In this document: in pieces, positions 26,679 through 34,344 of the stretch | Numbering within the stretch: position 1 is the first letter of the stretch | Layout: each line of letters begins with the position of its first letter | Assembly: GCA_965237445.1 (NCBI GenBank) | Contig: OZ250142.1 | Location: forward strand, 1,488,001 to 1,552,000 | Direction of reading: 5' to 3' | From: G963668185 sp965237445 | GTDB taxonomy: Bacteria > Chloroflexota > Dehalococcoidia > Lucifugimonadales > G963668185 | DNA length: 64,000 nucleotides | Translations under genes and position numbers: made by a program | The notes under the pieces: generated by a model | The model's database searches: none | What the model was told of the DNA's origin: nothing | What the model saw: only the letters and a program-made list of their open reading frames with translations

Positions 26679-27545
26679 TTACGCCGTGCGCCCATGCGCG
26701 GCCATGCGCCGTTCCACCTGAGCGAGGTCAGGGACCGCGTCGATGCCTGCCGCCTCCACGCTCAGCGACGCCGTACACGACGCGAACGTTGCCGCCGCCA
26801 TGGGGTCGGACGTTTGCGTGAACCGTACCAGGAACGCAGCCGCGAACACATCGCCTGCGCCAGTGGGGTCGACCTCCGCAGCCGGGAAGGCGGGCACGCT
26901 CCGGCAACCGGACCCCGAGTATAGCCGTGCGCCTCTTGCACCCTCCGTGACGATCAGAGTCGGCACGGCGCTCTTGAGCTTTTCGATCTCGCTGGGGTCG
27001 GCGTCCTCATCTGACACGATGGCAGCGGCCACGTTGGGCAGGGGGCCATCGCCCTCCCACGCCCTCTGCGTGACGGTGCGGTCCGGGCCGGCGTGGCGGA
27101 GCCAGCCCTGCATCGATGCCACCACGATCGAGTCCGGAAAGCTCGCGCCAAGGTCCGTTGCCAACTCTCCGACCAGGGGTCCAAGCAGGACCATGGGAGT
27201 GCGGCGCCATTCGTCCGGGACGTCCGCTTCGGTGATGGTGCCCGCCGCCGAGTACAGACGTTGTCGGCGGCCGTTCCCGTACTCGTTGCGGAAAGTCGTG
27301 GTCGCCGGAGCGGGAATCACGTGCAGCGCGGCTTCCGGGAAGGCCCGCGCGAGATCGATGTCTGTCGCAGCGCTGGTTAGCACGGCGGAACGCAGGCCGA
27401 ACCGCAGCGCCGTCGCCGCCGCGTAGGTAACGGTGCCGCCCAGCGCGTACTCGTCGCCCTCAGGGCCGTCCGTCCCGACGTCGCGGGCAACGTGTCCGAT
27501 CACCAGGAAGTCAGGGACCAACGCGGCCTCCCAACTGTAATCCAA
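26679..27545 (-). CDS. PfkB-family carbohydrate kinase
   Basis: This 288-residue kinase shows the family C-terminal signature DPTGAGDVFAAAFL with the catalytic Asp, and an N-terminal GGTVTYAAATALRFGL substrate-binding region. It would phosphorylate a sugar, nucleoside or similar alcohol using ATP. It starts with TTG at 27545. The gene lies upstream of hydratase 2 with only 22 bases between them and is probably in the same transcript. Substrate unknown; the family is broad. Confidence 0.88.
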   Translation of the reverse strand: MDYSWEAALVPDFLVIGHVARDVGTDGPEGDEYALGGTVTYAAATALRFGLRSAVLTSAATDIDLARAFPEAALHVIPAPATTTFRNEYGNGRRQRLYSAAGTITEADVPDEWRRTPMVLLGPLVGELATDLGASFPDSIVVASMQGWLRHAGPDRTVTQRAWEGDGPLPNVAAAIVSDEDADPSEIEKLKSAVPTLIVTEGARGARLYSGSGCRSVPAFPAAEVDPTGAGDVFAAAFLVRFTQTSDPMAAATFASCTASLSVEAAGIDAVPDLAQVERRMAAHGRTA

Positions 27546-27585
27546 GTGTGTGAGAACGGCGGCAACTCTGGATCCGGGGTACGCT

Positions 27586-28019
27586 CTAGATTAGTTGGTT
27601 GTACAGATCTGCCCAAGTTGGATTGTGGCTTTCGATCAATCGTATCTTCCATACACGATTCCACTTCTTGAGCGCCTTCTCCCTCGCGATTGCCTCTTGC
27701 GTGGTTCCCAGAAACTCGTACCAAACTAACAGGATGCGGAAGAATCTTTCCCGACCATGCTTCAGACCCACTTCTTGACAGGAAGGGGAGGAGATTTGTA
27801 TCTGAGGGACACCCTCAGACTCCCGGCAAAGGGGCTCTGCCCCTCTGCACACTCCGTTTTTCAGCAGCCTGCTAGTGTGTGAACCTGATGTCGATCTGTG
27901 AATCCTCGAACAACCCGGTCTTTGTGCTGCCAGACCCGACGGACCAAGTCTGATGTTACGCCTATGTACAGGGTGCCATATGGTTTGCTTGCGAGGATGT
28001 ACACGCAGGGAGATTTCAT
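27586..28019 (-). pseudogene. GIY-YIG endonuclease gene interrupted by a MITE
   Basis: From the ATG at 28019 the first 48 codons read MKSPCVYILASKPYGTLYIG then VTSDLVRRVWQHK, the GIY-YIG nuclease N-terminus. The frame then stops inside an inserted 142-base element (27730-27871). Beyond it the C-terminus LVWYEFLGTTQEAIAREKALKKW and WADLYNQLI resumes. Removing 146 bases (element plus one 4-base duplication) restores a continuous 95-residue protein with the family sequence HTLVWYE at the join. Such small GIY-YIG proteins are of uncertain cellular role. Confidence 0.88.
27730..27871 (-). mobile_element. MITE-like element, copy 1 (142 bp)
   Basis: Terminal inverted repeats CAGGATGCGGAAG and (complement of right end) CAGGCTGCTGAAA bound 142 bases with no coding capacity. 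Flanks are CTAA (27726-27729) and CTAG (27872-27875), a YTAR-type 4-base target as used by IS5-family elements. The interior matches copy 2 at 45299-45438, including a conserved GAGGGTGTCCCTCAGAT stem. It interrupts the GIY-YIG gene. Confidence 0.82.
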
Positions 28020-28138
28020 TGGTCACGCATGTTGACTTCGGCTGCCCATTGACGTTCGCGCCCGCGCCGTTGCTGCAATCTGGGACTGGTCAATGGCTTG
28101 AGCCCCTGTAAAGTAGTAGTTTGCGGCGGCCAAGGGCT

Positions 28139-28510
28139 CCACAATTTCCGTCACTCCCGCGTAGGCGGGAGTCCAGCAAGGGCAGGGGAGGATGACTAGG
28201 TGGCGATGTATACAAGCCCGAAGAGGCCCTTGAACGACTCACTTATGCGACCGAGACTGCAATTCAACGCAGCGTTGTCCGGCTCCGAATCGCCTTCTGG
28301 ATTCCCGCCTGCGCGGGAATGACGGGTCAAATGGGGCAGTCGGACCTCGGGAAAATGACCATCCTTCCTCCCGGGCTCTCGAACGACTCACTTGTGCGAC
28401 CGAGACTGCAATTCAACGCAGCGTTGTTCGGCCCGAATCGCCTTCTGGATTCCCGCCTGCGCGGGAATGACGGGCTGAATGGGTCAGTCGGACCTCGGGA
28501 AAATGACGAC
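28139..28510. repeat. Palindromic repeats and a 148-149 bp tandem duplication covering the end of jag
   Basis: The gene-free stretch 28020-28483 holds a hairpin ACTCCCGCGTAGGCGGGAGT (28153-28172) and two copies of ATTCCCGCCTGCGCGGGAAT (28301-28320, 28449-28468). The latter are part of a tandem duplication: about 28232-28365 repeats at 28381-28510 with offset 148-149. The right copy includes the last codons of jag (stop at 28484), so the left copy is a detached duplicate of that gene end. No other gene is apparent here. Confidence 0.8.
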
Positions 28511-29134
28511 CTTTCGTCCCTGGCCCTCGCCGGTGCTCTCGGTCTCCACGTCGGAGCGGTCCGACAGCGCGAGGTGCACGATTCGCCGCTCGTTAGGGGG
28601 CATCGGTTCCAGCGCCATCGATCGGCCGGAACTGGATACGCGGCCCGCGACCTTCCTGGCCATGGTCTTCAGAGAGGTGATGCGGCGCTGCTGGTACCCC
28701 GCAACGTCCAGCATTACCCGCGTCCTCTCGCCGAGGCGCCGGCTCACCATGAAGTTGACCAGGAACTGCATGGACCGGAGTGTCTCGCCGCGGCGGCCGA
28801 TCAGCAGGCCGGAATCGTCGCCGTCGATGTCGAACACCGGGCCGCCCATCTCCTCGGAGTGGGCCTCAGTGAGATTCACAATTACTTCGACGCCCATTTT
28901 CGAGATGAGGCCGTTGAGTATCTCAGTTGCGGCCGTCACAACGTCCGAGGCCTGTTCGAGGAGGGTGACTCTGACCCGCGCGGGCTCGCTCCCGAAGCCG
29001 AGGAGTCCGGGCTTACCTCGACTTTCTACGTCTATTTCTACCTCCGCGCGATCGGCGTCTAGTTCCCTTAGTGCGATTTCGATCGCTTCTTCCGGAGTCC
29101 TGGCCTCCGTCACTATCTCCTTGCGGTTCTCCAT
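28484..29134 (-). CDS. jag: Jag/SpoIIIJ-associated RNA-binding protein
   Basis: This 216-residue protein carries the Jag N-domain (EARTPEEAIEIALREL, GLLGFGSEPA), a KH domain with GLLIGRRGETLRSMQFLVN, and an R3H-like region with LEPMPPNERRIVHLAL. Jag binds RNA and works with YidC in many bacteria; it influences envelope growth. The ATG at 29134 has GAGGAGGG eight bases upstream. Its first 122 bases overlap the 3' end of yidC in another frame. Gene order matches the conserved rpmH-rnpA-yidD-yidC-jag block. Confidence 0.95.
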   Translation of the reverse strand: MENRKEIVTEARTPEEAIEIALRELDADRAEVEIDVESRGKPGLLGFGSEPARVRVTLLEQASDVVTAATEILNGLISKMGVEVIVNLTEAHSEEMGGPVFDIDGDDSGLLIGRRGETLRSMQFLVNFMVSRRLGERTRVMLDVAGYQQRRITSLKTMARKVAGRVSSSGRSMALEPMPPNERRIVHLALSDRSDVETESTGEGQGRKVVIFPRSD

Positions 29135-29951
29135 TGGACGGTCCCTCCTCGGCGGGCGTGTTGAGCGCGGGAGCTTCCGCCTGAGACAGCGATCTCCCGA
29201 ACAGCGAAAGCGACATCAACGGCGCCCAGCCTGAAACTGATCCTTGGATAACGATTCCTACGATGTTCGAAATAATCCAGTACAGCGCGAGTCCACTCTG
29301 GAAGAACAGTGTGAAGTAGCCGAACATCAACGGCATCATCCAGAGCATGGTGCGCTGCGTGGACTCCTGGCGCGCATCGGCGGCCGGCATGGAGGTCATC
29401 TTCTGCATGAGCCACATGGACGCTCCGACAACCACCGCGAGGACCCAGCCCACCGCGCCCGCCTGCTGAGCCGTGGTGGACAGGTCCAGCCCCAGGAAGT
29501 TGCTGTCCAACGGCACGGCAGAGTTGACCTGGGGTAGCCAGGCGTACAGGTGCTCCGAAAGGCCTGCGAGCCTCTCCGGCGTCGAGGGCAGGGTCTGGCG
29601 GAGCGCCTGGTAGAGGCCGATGAAGATGGGAAACTGCACGACCATGGGCCCCAGGCAGCCGATGGGATTGACCCCGGCCTCCCTGTAGAGCTTCATCGTC
29701 TCCCTGGAGGCGCGCGGCTTGTCGTCCGCGTACTTGTCCTGGATCTCCCGCATCTTGGGGGCCAGGGCGCTCATCTGCTTGATCTGACGGCTTTGGCGCA
29801 GGGTCAGAGGGAACATCAGTCCCCTCACGGCAATTGTGAAGAACACGATGCCCAGGCCGAAGTTACTGAAAAACAGCTGATAGAGCATTATCAGGCTGTT
29901 GATCATGGGCCTGATAATGGCCTGGTTCCAGACTTCCAGTACTATGTCCAA
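29013..29951 (-). CDS. yidC: YidC/Oxa1-family membrane protein insertase
   Basis: This 312-residue polytopic protein inserts proteins into the membrane. It has the five-helix YidC core: LGIVFFTIAVRGLMFPLTLRQSRQ with the conserved groove Arg, KYADDKPRASRETMKLYREAGVNP cytoplasmic hairpin, GCLGPMVVQFPIFIGLYQAL and a late SGLALYWIISNIVGI helix (motifs read in parts). No large periplasmic domain is present, as in Gram-positive-type YidC. The tail is very basic, ending RRRSRGGRNRRRKSR, and could contact ribosomes. That tail is encoded over the Jag N-domain. Confidence 0.95.
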   Translation of the reverse strand: MDIVLEVWNQAIIRPMINSLIMLYQLFFSNFGLGIVFFTIAVRGLMFPLTLRQSRQIKQMSALAPKMREIQDKYADDKPRASRETMKLYREAGVNPIGCLGPMVVQFPIFIGLYQALRQTLPSTPERLAGLSEHLYAWLPQVNSAVPLDSNFLGLDLSTTAQQAGAVGWVLAVVVGASMWLMQKMTSMPAADARQESTQRTMLWMMPLMFGYFTLFFQSGLALYWIISNIVGIVIQGSVSGWAPLMSLSLFGRSLSQAEAPALNTPAEEGPSNGEPQGDSDGGQDSGRSDRNRTKGTRRRSRGGRNRRRKSR

Positions 29952-29975
29952 GGAATACTCGCTATCGCCGGGTGA

Positions 29976-31112
29976 TCAGCACGGCCTGGACCGGTCGGAC
30001 GGCTCAGGCTCGTCGCGGTCCGTGAACCTGGACCAGTCCTCGTCCGGGTCGCCGTTGGAATCGATGGAAAGGGCCCTGATCGATTTGTCGTTCGCGGAAA
30101 GATAGACAACGTTCCCGCTTACGGTCAGGGACCTGATTTTACTGTCGATTTCGCAGCGCCGCAGGTCTCCGCCGTCCGAGAGCCGCGCCAGGCGTAACGT
30201 GCCATCGTTCGAGGGAACTACCAGCCTGTCCCCGACGACTACGGGGGACGCGGAAACCGGGTCGTCCGTCTGCACGGCGGGACGGACCGGCGCCAGGGTG
30301 TACACGTCCAACCCGTACACTTTGCCGTCCAGCGAAGGTGCGTACAGCACGCCGCCCGAGATGACCGGCTTGGCCCAGTACCAGCCGCGAGCGCCTTCGA
30401 AGCGGGCGAGTTCTTCGCCGGACGCGGCATCCACGGCGTACATGACGCCATCGAAAGCTCCTGCGTACACGCGGCCATTGTGAACGGTGATTGCGCCAGT
30501 CAGCGCACCGCCCGCATCGAACGTCCAGACGTCAGTGCCGTTCGCCGCATTGACAGCGTACAGCTTGTGGTCCATGGAACCGAAGTATGCTATGCCATCT
30601 GCGACCACGGGCGTTGACCAGACCTTGTTGCCGGTTTCGACCGTCCATGTCCGGGAGCCGCTTTCCGGCTCGAATGCGTACAGTGTCCCATCCGATGAGG
30701 CGGCGAGAAGGACGTCGTCAAACAGGGCAGGTCCTCCGACCAGCGGATCTCCGTCCCCGACCTGCTCGCGCCACTTCAGTCTGCCCTCGGTGGAAATTGC
30801 GTACAGTGCGCCGTCGTAGCCGCTGATGTAGATAGTCTCGTTCGCATACAGGGGCGGTCCGTAGACTGACCTGAATTCCTCGGGGCCCTCGAGCTCGAAG
30901 GTCCAAAGTGTTGCCCCGTTGGTACGGTCCAGGGCTATCACGGTGCCGTCCCTGGTGCCGATGACCAGAACATCGTGCGTCCTGGCCCCGATTGTGGCCT
31001 CATCGATTGCCACGCCCGCCGACCATCCTTCGGGCCGTGCGATCTGGCCGCAGGCTGAGGCAAGCGCCAGGAGCACAACCGAAATCAACAGGAGTGCGAC
31101 GGGCTTGCTCAC
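29976..31112 (-). CDS. Beta-propeller lipoprotein (PQQ-repeat, BamB-like)
   Basis: About 378 residues from the GTG at 31112. The N-terminus is a lipoprotein signal ending in lipobox ALASAC; the mature part is a string of PQQ-type repeats such as DGTVIALDRTNGATLWTF, DHKLYAVNAANGTDVWTF and DGVMYAVDAASGEEL, forming a beta propeller. It is probably surface-anchored. The frame is open upstream to 31304, but the lipoprotein signal fixes the start near 31112. It lies between yidD and yidC, as an extra gene in that block; a role in membrane-protein assembly is conceivable from location only. Confidence 0.85.
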   Translation of the reverse strand: MSKPVALLLISVVLLALASACGQIARPEGWSAGVAIDEATIGARTHDVLVIGTRDGTVIALDRTNGATLWTFELEGPEEFRSVYGPPLYANETIYISGYDGALYAISTEGRLKWREQVGDGDPLVGGPALFDDVLLAASSDGTLYAFEPESGSRTWTVETGNKVWSTPVVADGIAYFGSMDHKLYAVNAANGTDVWTFDAGGALTGAITVHNGRVYAGAFDGVMYAVDAASGEELARFEGARGWYWAKPVISGGVLYAPSLDGKVYGLDVYTLAPVRPAVQTDDPVSASPVVVGDRLVVPSNDGTLRLARLSDGGDLRRCEIDSKIRSLTVSGNVVYLSANDKSIRALSIDSNGDPDEDWSRFTDRDEPEPSDRSRPC

Positions 31113-31215
31113 AGGCAGTCTTCTACTGACGATGCCGGAGCCGGCACTGAGTTCGCACGTCGGCCGGGCCGATATGTGAGCGGAAGTTGCCAACAGAACG
31201 GCGCGCAGGAAAGGC

Positions 31216-31428
31216 TCAAGGGACCGGGTCATAGCCGACCGTTCCCATGGGCCTGCATCGTCCGATGCGTCGTGCGGCCAACCACGACCCGCGCATTGCG
31301 CCATGCCTCGATACAGCCTCGATCGCGTACTCGGAGCACGTTGGAAGGTGACGGCAGACGCCCCTGAAGAAGAGGCCGGAAAGTGTCAACTGGTAAAGCC
31401 TGATACCGCCTATGATGAGCGGGCGCAC
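31216..31428 (-). CDS. yidD: Membrane protein insertion efficiency factor YidD
   Basis: This 70-residue protein matches YidD: RLYQLTLSGLF, CRHLPTCSEYAIEAVSRHG with the conserved Cys pair, and CRPMGTVGYDPVP at the C-terminus. The consensus reads RFxPSCSxYA and HPGGxDPVP, so the order and spacing fit. An amphipathic membrane-associated protein thought to aid YidC insertion. Its start overlaps the rnpA stop by one base, indicating coupled translation. Confidence 0.93.
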   Translation of the reverse strand: MRPLIIGGIRLYQLTLSGLFFRGVCRHLPTCSEYAIEAVSRHGAMRGSWLAARRIGRCRPMGTVGYDPVP

Positions 31429-31787
31429 TACGAGGGCCCCGCACGGCCCGTTCCGCCGGACGCCTTGACGCCGACGCCCGACATGAGACGGCGGAGCGAA
31501 GTATCGAGCGAGCGGTAGTCCGACAAAGGCGCCTTGCGCCGCGCGATGGCAACCACGTCCCAGCCTGCTTCCACACCGCTTAGCCTCGCGGCCTCCCTAA
31601 GCTTTCTCTTGGTCCTGTTTCGAACGACGGCGTTGCCAATGCGCTTGCTGGTTACGAAGCCGAACCGCGTGTCGCGAAGGCCATTCCGGCGGGCAATTAC
31701 CACCAGTCGCTGGTCCGCACGCCTCCGCCCCTCACCGTAAACGAGTGCGAAGTCCTTCGACTTCCTCAGTCGCGACTCTTTTCGCAT
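31428..31787 (-). CDS. rnpA: Ribonuclease P protein component
   Basis: This 119-residue basic protein pairs with RNase P RNA to mature tRNA 5' ends. The diagnostic RNR motif lies in KRIGNAVVRNRTKRKLREAAR; RLRKSKDFALVYGEG is the N-terminal signature. The ATG at 31787 begins the conserved part; a TTG at 31820 would extend it 11 residues and overlap rpmH. It is downstream of rpmH in the usual order. Confidence 0.95.
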   Translation of the reverse strand: MRKESRLRKSKDFALVYGEGRRRADQRLVVIARRNGLRDTRFGFVTSKRIGNAVVRNRTKRKLREAARLSGVEAGWDVVAIARRKAPLSDYRSLDTSLRRLMSGVGVKASGGTGRAGPS

Positions 31788-31816
31788 GTTGGGCGGCCCG
31801 ATAGCGGCCGGGCCGT

Positions 31817-31954
31817 TCAAACAGCCAGCCTGCGCCGGCCCTTGAACATGCGGCGCTTGAGCACTCGCCGGCCTCCGCGGGAACTCATCCTGGACCGGAA
31901 CCCGTGCACTCGAGCTCTGCGTCGTTTCTTTGGTTGATACGTTCTCTTGGGCAT
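31817..31954 (-). CDS. rpmH: 50S ribosomal protein L34
   Basis: This 45-residue protein is L34: MPKRTYQPKKRRRARVHGFR then SRMSSRGGRRVLKRRMFKGR. Its position at the head of rnpA, yidD, yidC and jag is the widely conserved order. In many bacteria dnaA lies across the adjacent intergenic region, but here the next gene upstream (32797) is a methyltransferase. Confidence 0.97.
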   Translation of the reverse strand: MPKRTYQPKKRRRARVHGFRSRMSSRGGRRVLKRRMFKGRRRLAV

Positions 31955-32796
31955 AATGTTGATTTCTGAACTTGGCGAACGGTGATTATACTCAGTGCCG
32001 GAAAGCGCGGTCAATTCGATACGGTATGTTAAGGGGTCGCACGTTTGCCACATGCAACCCACCCCTTCCTGTTCCTCCAAGTCCGCCATCTCTGTAAGTA
32101 CTTGCCCTAATCAAAGGCAAGGATGGCCGTCCCCAATGACATGCTTCGCCAACCGAGTCGGTTCTTACTTCTGCGAACTGCCGTTACTAAGTCAACAAAT
32201 ATCGACGTACCCCACACCACCAATTCGTAGAGCATATGCTCACCTCCTAATAGGCTTAGTGCGAAGCTGTCGTCTTCGGGGACGGCTCTGATCCGGCTTA
32301 TTGTTCCCTGACACGCAACTCGAATCATCGCTAAGTGTCTTCAATATGATTATACCCCGGCCTTTGATCGTTAGCGCAGAAGCGCCCGCGTCAAGCCACA
32401 TCATCCTATTTGGACGGAGGAATTAAGATCCCGCTCCCTCTCCGCAGGAGGAGAAATCGCCCAACGAAGATGAGAGCTCTAAGTCTCCCCGGGTAAGGTC
32501 GTATAGTTCTGTCTGTCTCCCCTGCCGTCATGAAACACACAGATGCCGTGAGCCTGGATAGTGCGACTATCCCGCTTCCTCAGGATCGTCCTGCATTCTC
32601 GAATCTCACTTACAGGCCTCGAACCTAGTCTCCGCTTTACCGCGTGATTTCATGAAAGGACTGGACGGGAATGCCACTAGCGGTGACGCCTCTACCAGCA
32701 CCTTATACTGGCAGCTACAGCAGGATTATTCTGCACAACTTTCGGCATGGGCTTCGGCGCGAAAGCGGCGCTTGCCCTGCCTGGGAGAGCCCTTAA
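31955..32796. other. 842-base gene-poor region upstream of rpmH
   Basis: Apart from the small ORF at 32107-32235, no protein gene is convincing. The part 32400-32780 contains a 7-bp hairpin GGATAGTGCGACTATCC (about 32555-32571) and several shorter inverted repeats, with no long open frame. A structured RNA or a replication-origin remnant is conceivable because rpmH often borders oriC, but no cluster of TTATCCACA-type DnaA boxes is visible. I cannot identify an RNA family here. Confidence 0.35.
32107..32235 (-). CDS. Possible 42-residue small protein with a strong ribosome-binding site
   Basis: The ATG at 32235 is preceded by AGGAGGTGAGCAT, an optimal Shine-Dalgarno site. The product begins MLYELVVWGTSIFVDLVTAV, a single hydrophobic stretch that could be membrane-associated, then RRSKNRLGWR. 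No homology is recognised. It lies in the long gap upstream of rpmH and reads toward rpmH. The strong site is the only support for coding. Confidence 0.42.
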   Translation of the reverse strand: MLYELVVWGTSIFVDLVTAVRRSKNRLGWRSMSLGTAILAFD

Positions 32797-33450
32797 CTAT
32801 GTCTTGAACGCCCGCACCACGTAGACCGGATCGGTGCCGCCGCCGGGCGAGATATCAAGGCGCTCCGGAGGTGTCCAGCCGCCGGAGCTCTCGAAGTAAG
32901 TCCCCACCAGCAGGCCCCGTCCATCGTCGTCCAGCGACTTCCAGATGGCCACGGCCTTCGTGAAAAACATGCGGTTCGAGTAGATCACATGGAAGCCGCC
33001 GCCGGGCCTGAGCACGCGGTTCACTTCGGCGAACACCTCCAGCGGCCTTGTCAGGTACTGGATGGAGACGGTTACCACGCAGGCGTCGAACTCGCCGTCT
33101 TCAAAGGGGAGGGCAGGGTTCGCGTTGAGGTCGTGGACGACCATGTCGTGAAGCTGCGGGTTTTCCATCATCTCCACGGCGTTCATGCCGAGGCCCACGA
33201 CTCTCTCCGCGACGAACTCGTCCGGAAGATGCGTGCGCCAGCTACTCATGAGGTCCAGCAGGTGCGAGTCTCGGGGCAGCGCATCCGCGAAGTATCTTCC
33301 GACCGCGCCGATGGCGGGCTCGTCCAGGTGGACTACAAGCCTCGGCTGCGCGTAGAACCATCGGTCGTCGCCCCGGTCGTCCTTGTTGAAGGCCCACGGC
33401 GGGTATGGGCCGGGCGTCGTCCCGCCGGACTCGCTAGTCACAGATCGCAC
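32797..33450 (-). CDS. Class I SAM-dependent methyltransferase
   Basis: This 217-residue protein has a methyltransferase type 11-like fold: DSHLLDLMSSWRTHLP in place of the usual Gly-rich motif I, DLNANPALPFEDGEFDACVVTVSIQYL as motifs II-IV, and VNRVLRPGGGFHVIYSN as the post-motif strand. Motif I lacks the common GxGxG, so SAM binding may be atypical. It reads away from the glycosylase-helicase pair on the same strand, 32 bases downstream. Substrate unknown. Confidence 0.85.
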   Translation of the reverse strand: MRSVTSESGGTTPGPYPPWAFNKDDRGDDRWFYAQPRLVVHLDEPAIGAVGRYFADALPRDSHLLDLMSSWRTHLPDEFVAERVVGLGMNAVEMMENPQLHDMVVHDLNANPALPFEDGEFDACVVTVSIQYLTRPLEVFAEVNRVLRPGGGFHVIYSNRMFFTKAVAIWKSLDDDGRGLLVGTYFESSGGWTPPERLDISPGGGTDPVYVVRAFKT

Positions 33451-33482
33451 CGCGTCTCTCGCATGGGATTGATAGGGGCGGG

Positions 33483-34340
33483 CTAGTCAGAAGTTTTGTC
33501 ATCGATCAGGCGCCGGTAGTGGAACAGGTACTGGTTCGCATAGCCGGCGTACGCGCCGAACCTGTCCTGTGCCCAGAGGCGCATCTTCTTGTCGGTCATC
33601 TTCTCGCCGGGCGGGAGGTACCACTCCTCGATCGCGCGGCGCACCCAAACGTCTACCGGGAACGCGGTTGGCTTGTCGAGCGAGAGCAGCAGCACGCAGT
33701 TCGCGACCTTGTCGGCCACGCCCGGCAGCCCGGTGAGCGCCTCCAGCGCGTCCTCGTACGGTGCCTGGCGCAGCGCATGCAGGTCGATGCCGCCGCCTGC
33801 GACGATCTCCGCGGTGCCGGCGACGAACCTGGCCCGGTACCCCAGCCGAAGCTCGCGCAACGCAGGTTCTCCCGCGTCGGCAAGCTCCTCCGGCGTGGGG
33901 AACGTTGCCCGCGTGCGGCCATCGCACTCGACCGTTCCGCCGAACGTCTCGGCGAGCGACTCCACGTTCCCGGCAATACGGGGGATGTTGGAGTTGGACG
34001 AGATGATGAAGCCGATAAGGCACTCCCAGGGGTCCTGCCGCAAGATTCTCACGCCCTGGCACCCCTCGAACGCTTTGCACAGCGCATCGTCATGGCGCAG
34101 CTCACGGTGTGCCCGGTCCATGTCCGGGCCCAGGGCCAGGTAGTCGCGGACGAGCGGCGCGATCTGCTCCTCCGGCTCAGGCCCGCAGACCATCTCGATA
34201 CCTTCCGGCCGCTGCCGTAACAGCACGAGGTTGTCGAAAAGCACGCCCTCGTTCCAGCCGTCGACGCGTCTCCACCGGAACGCCTGCCCGCCGTGCAGGG
34301 AGGCATCGAGATCGTACGGCCCGTCATACGTGATGAGCAT
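33483..34340 (-). CDS. OGG1-like 8-oxoguanine DNA glycosylase/AP lyase
   Basis: This 285-residue protein fits the OGG1/AlkA helix-hairpin-helix glycosylases: QAFRWRR near the N-terminus, DPWECLIGFIISSNSNIPRI, and the HhH-GPD motif LPGVADKVANCVLLLSLDK followed by FPVDVWV. The Lys in the hairpin (GVADK) is the Schiff-base nucleophile and the Asp in PVDVW the catalytic acid. It removes oxidised purines. The ATG at 34340 is four bases after the DinG-like stop at 34345; upstream in-frame codons overlap that gene. Confidence 0.9.
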   Translation of the reverse strand: MLITYDGPYDLDASLHGGQAFRWRRVDGWNEGVLFDNLVLLRQRPEGIEMVCGPEPEEQIAPLVRDYLALGPDMDRAHRELRHDDALCKAFEGCQGVRILRQDPWECLIGFIISSNSNIPRIAGNVESLAETFGGTVECDGRTRATFPTPEELADAGEPALRELRLGYRARFVAGTAEIVAGGGIDLHALRQAPYEDALEALTGLPGVADKVANCVLLLSLDKPTAFPVDVWVRRAIEEWYLPPGEKMTDKKMRLWAQDRFGAYAGYANQYLFHYRRLIDDKTSD

Positions 34341-34344
34341 GTGG

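Noticed and set aside
28479..29234. 251-codon plus-strand frame over jag
   Set aside because: Antisense shadow of jag and the yidC end, both clearly identified.
32600..32660. T-loop-like GGTTCGAGGCC on the minus strand, possible tRNA
   Set aside because: No matching acceptor, D or anticodon arms could be built around it.
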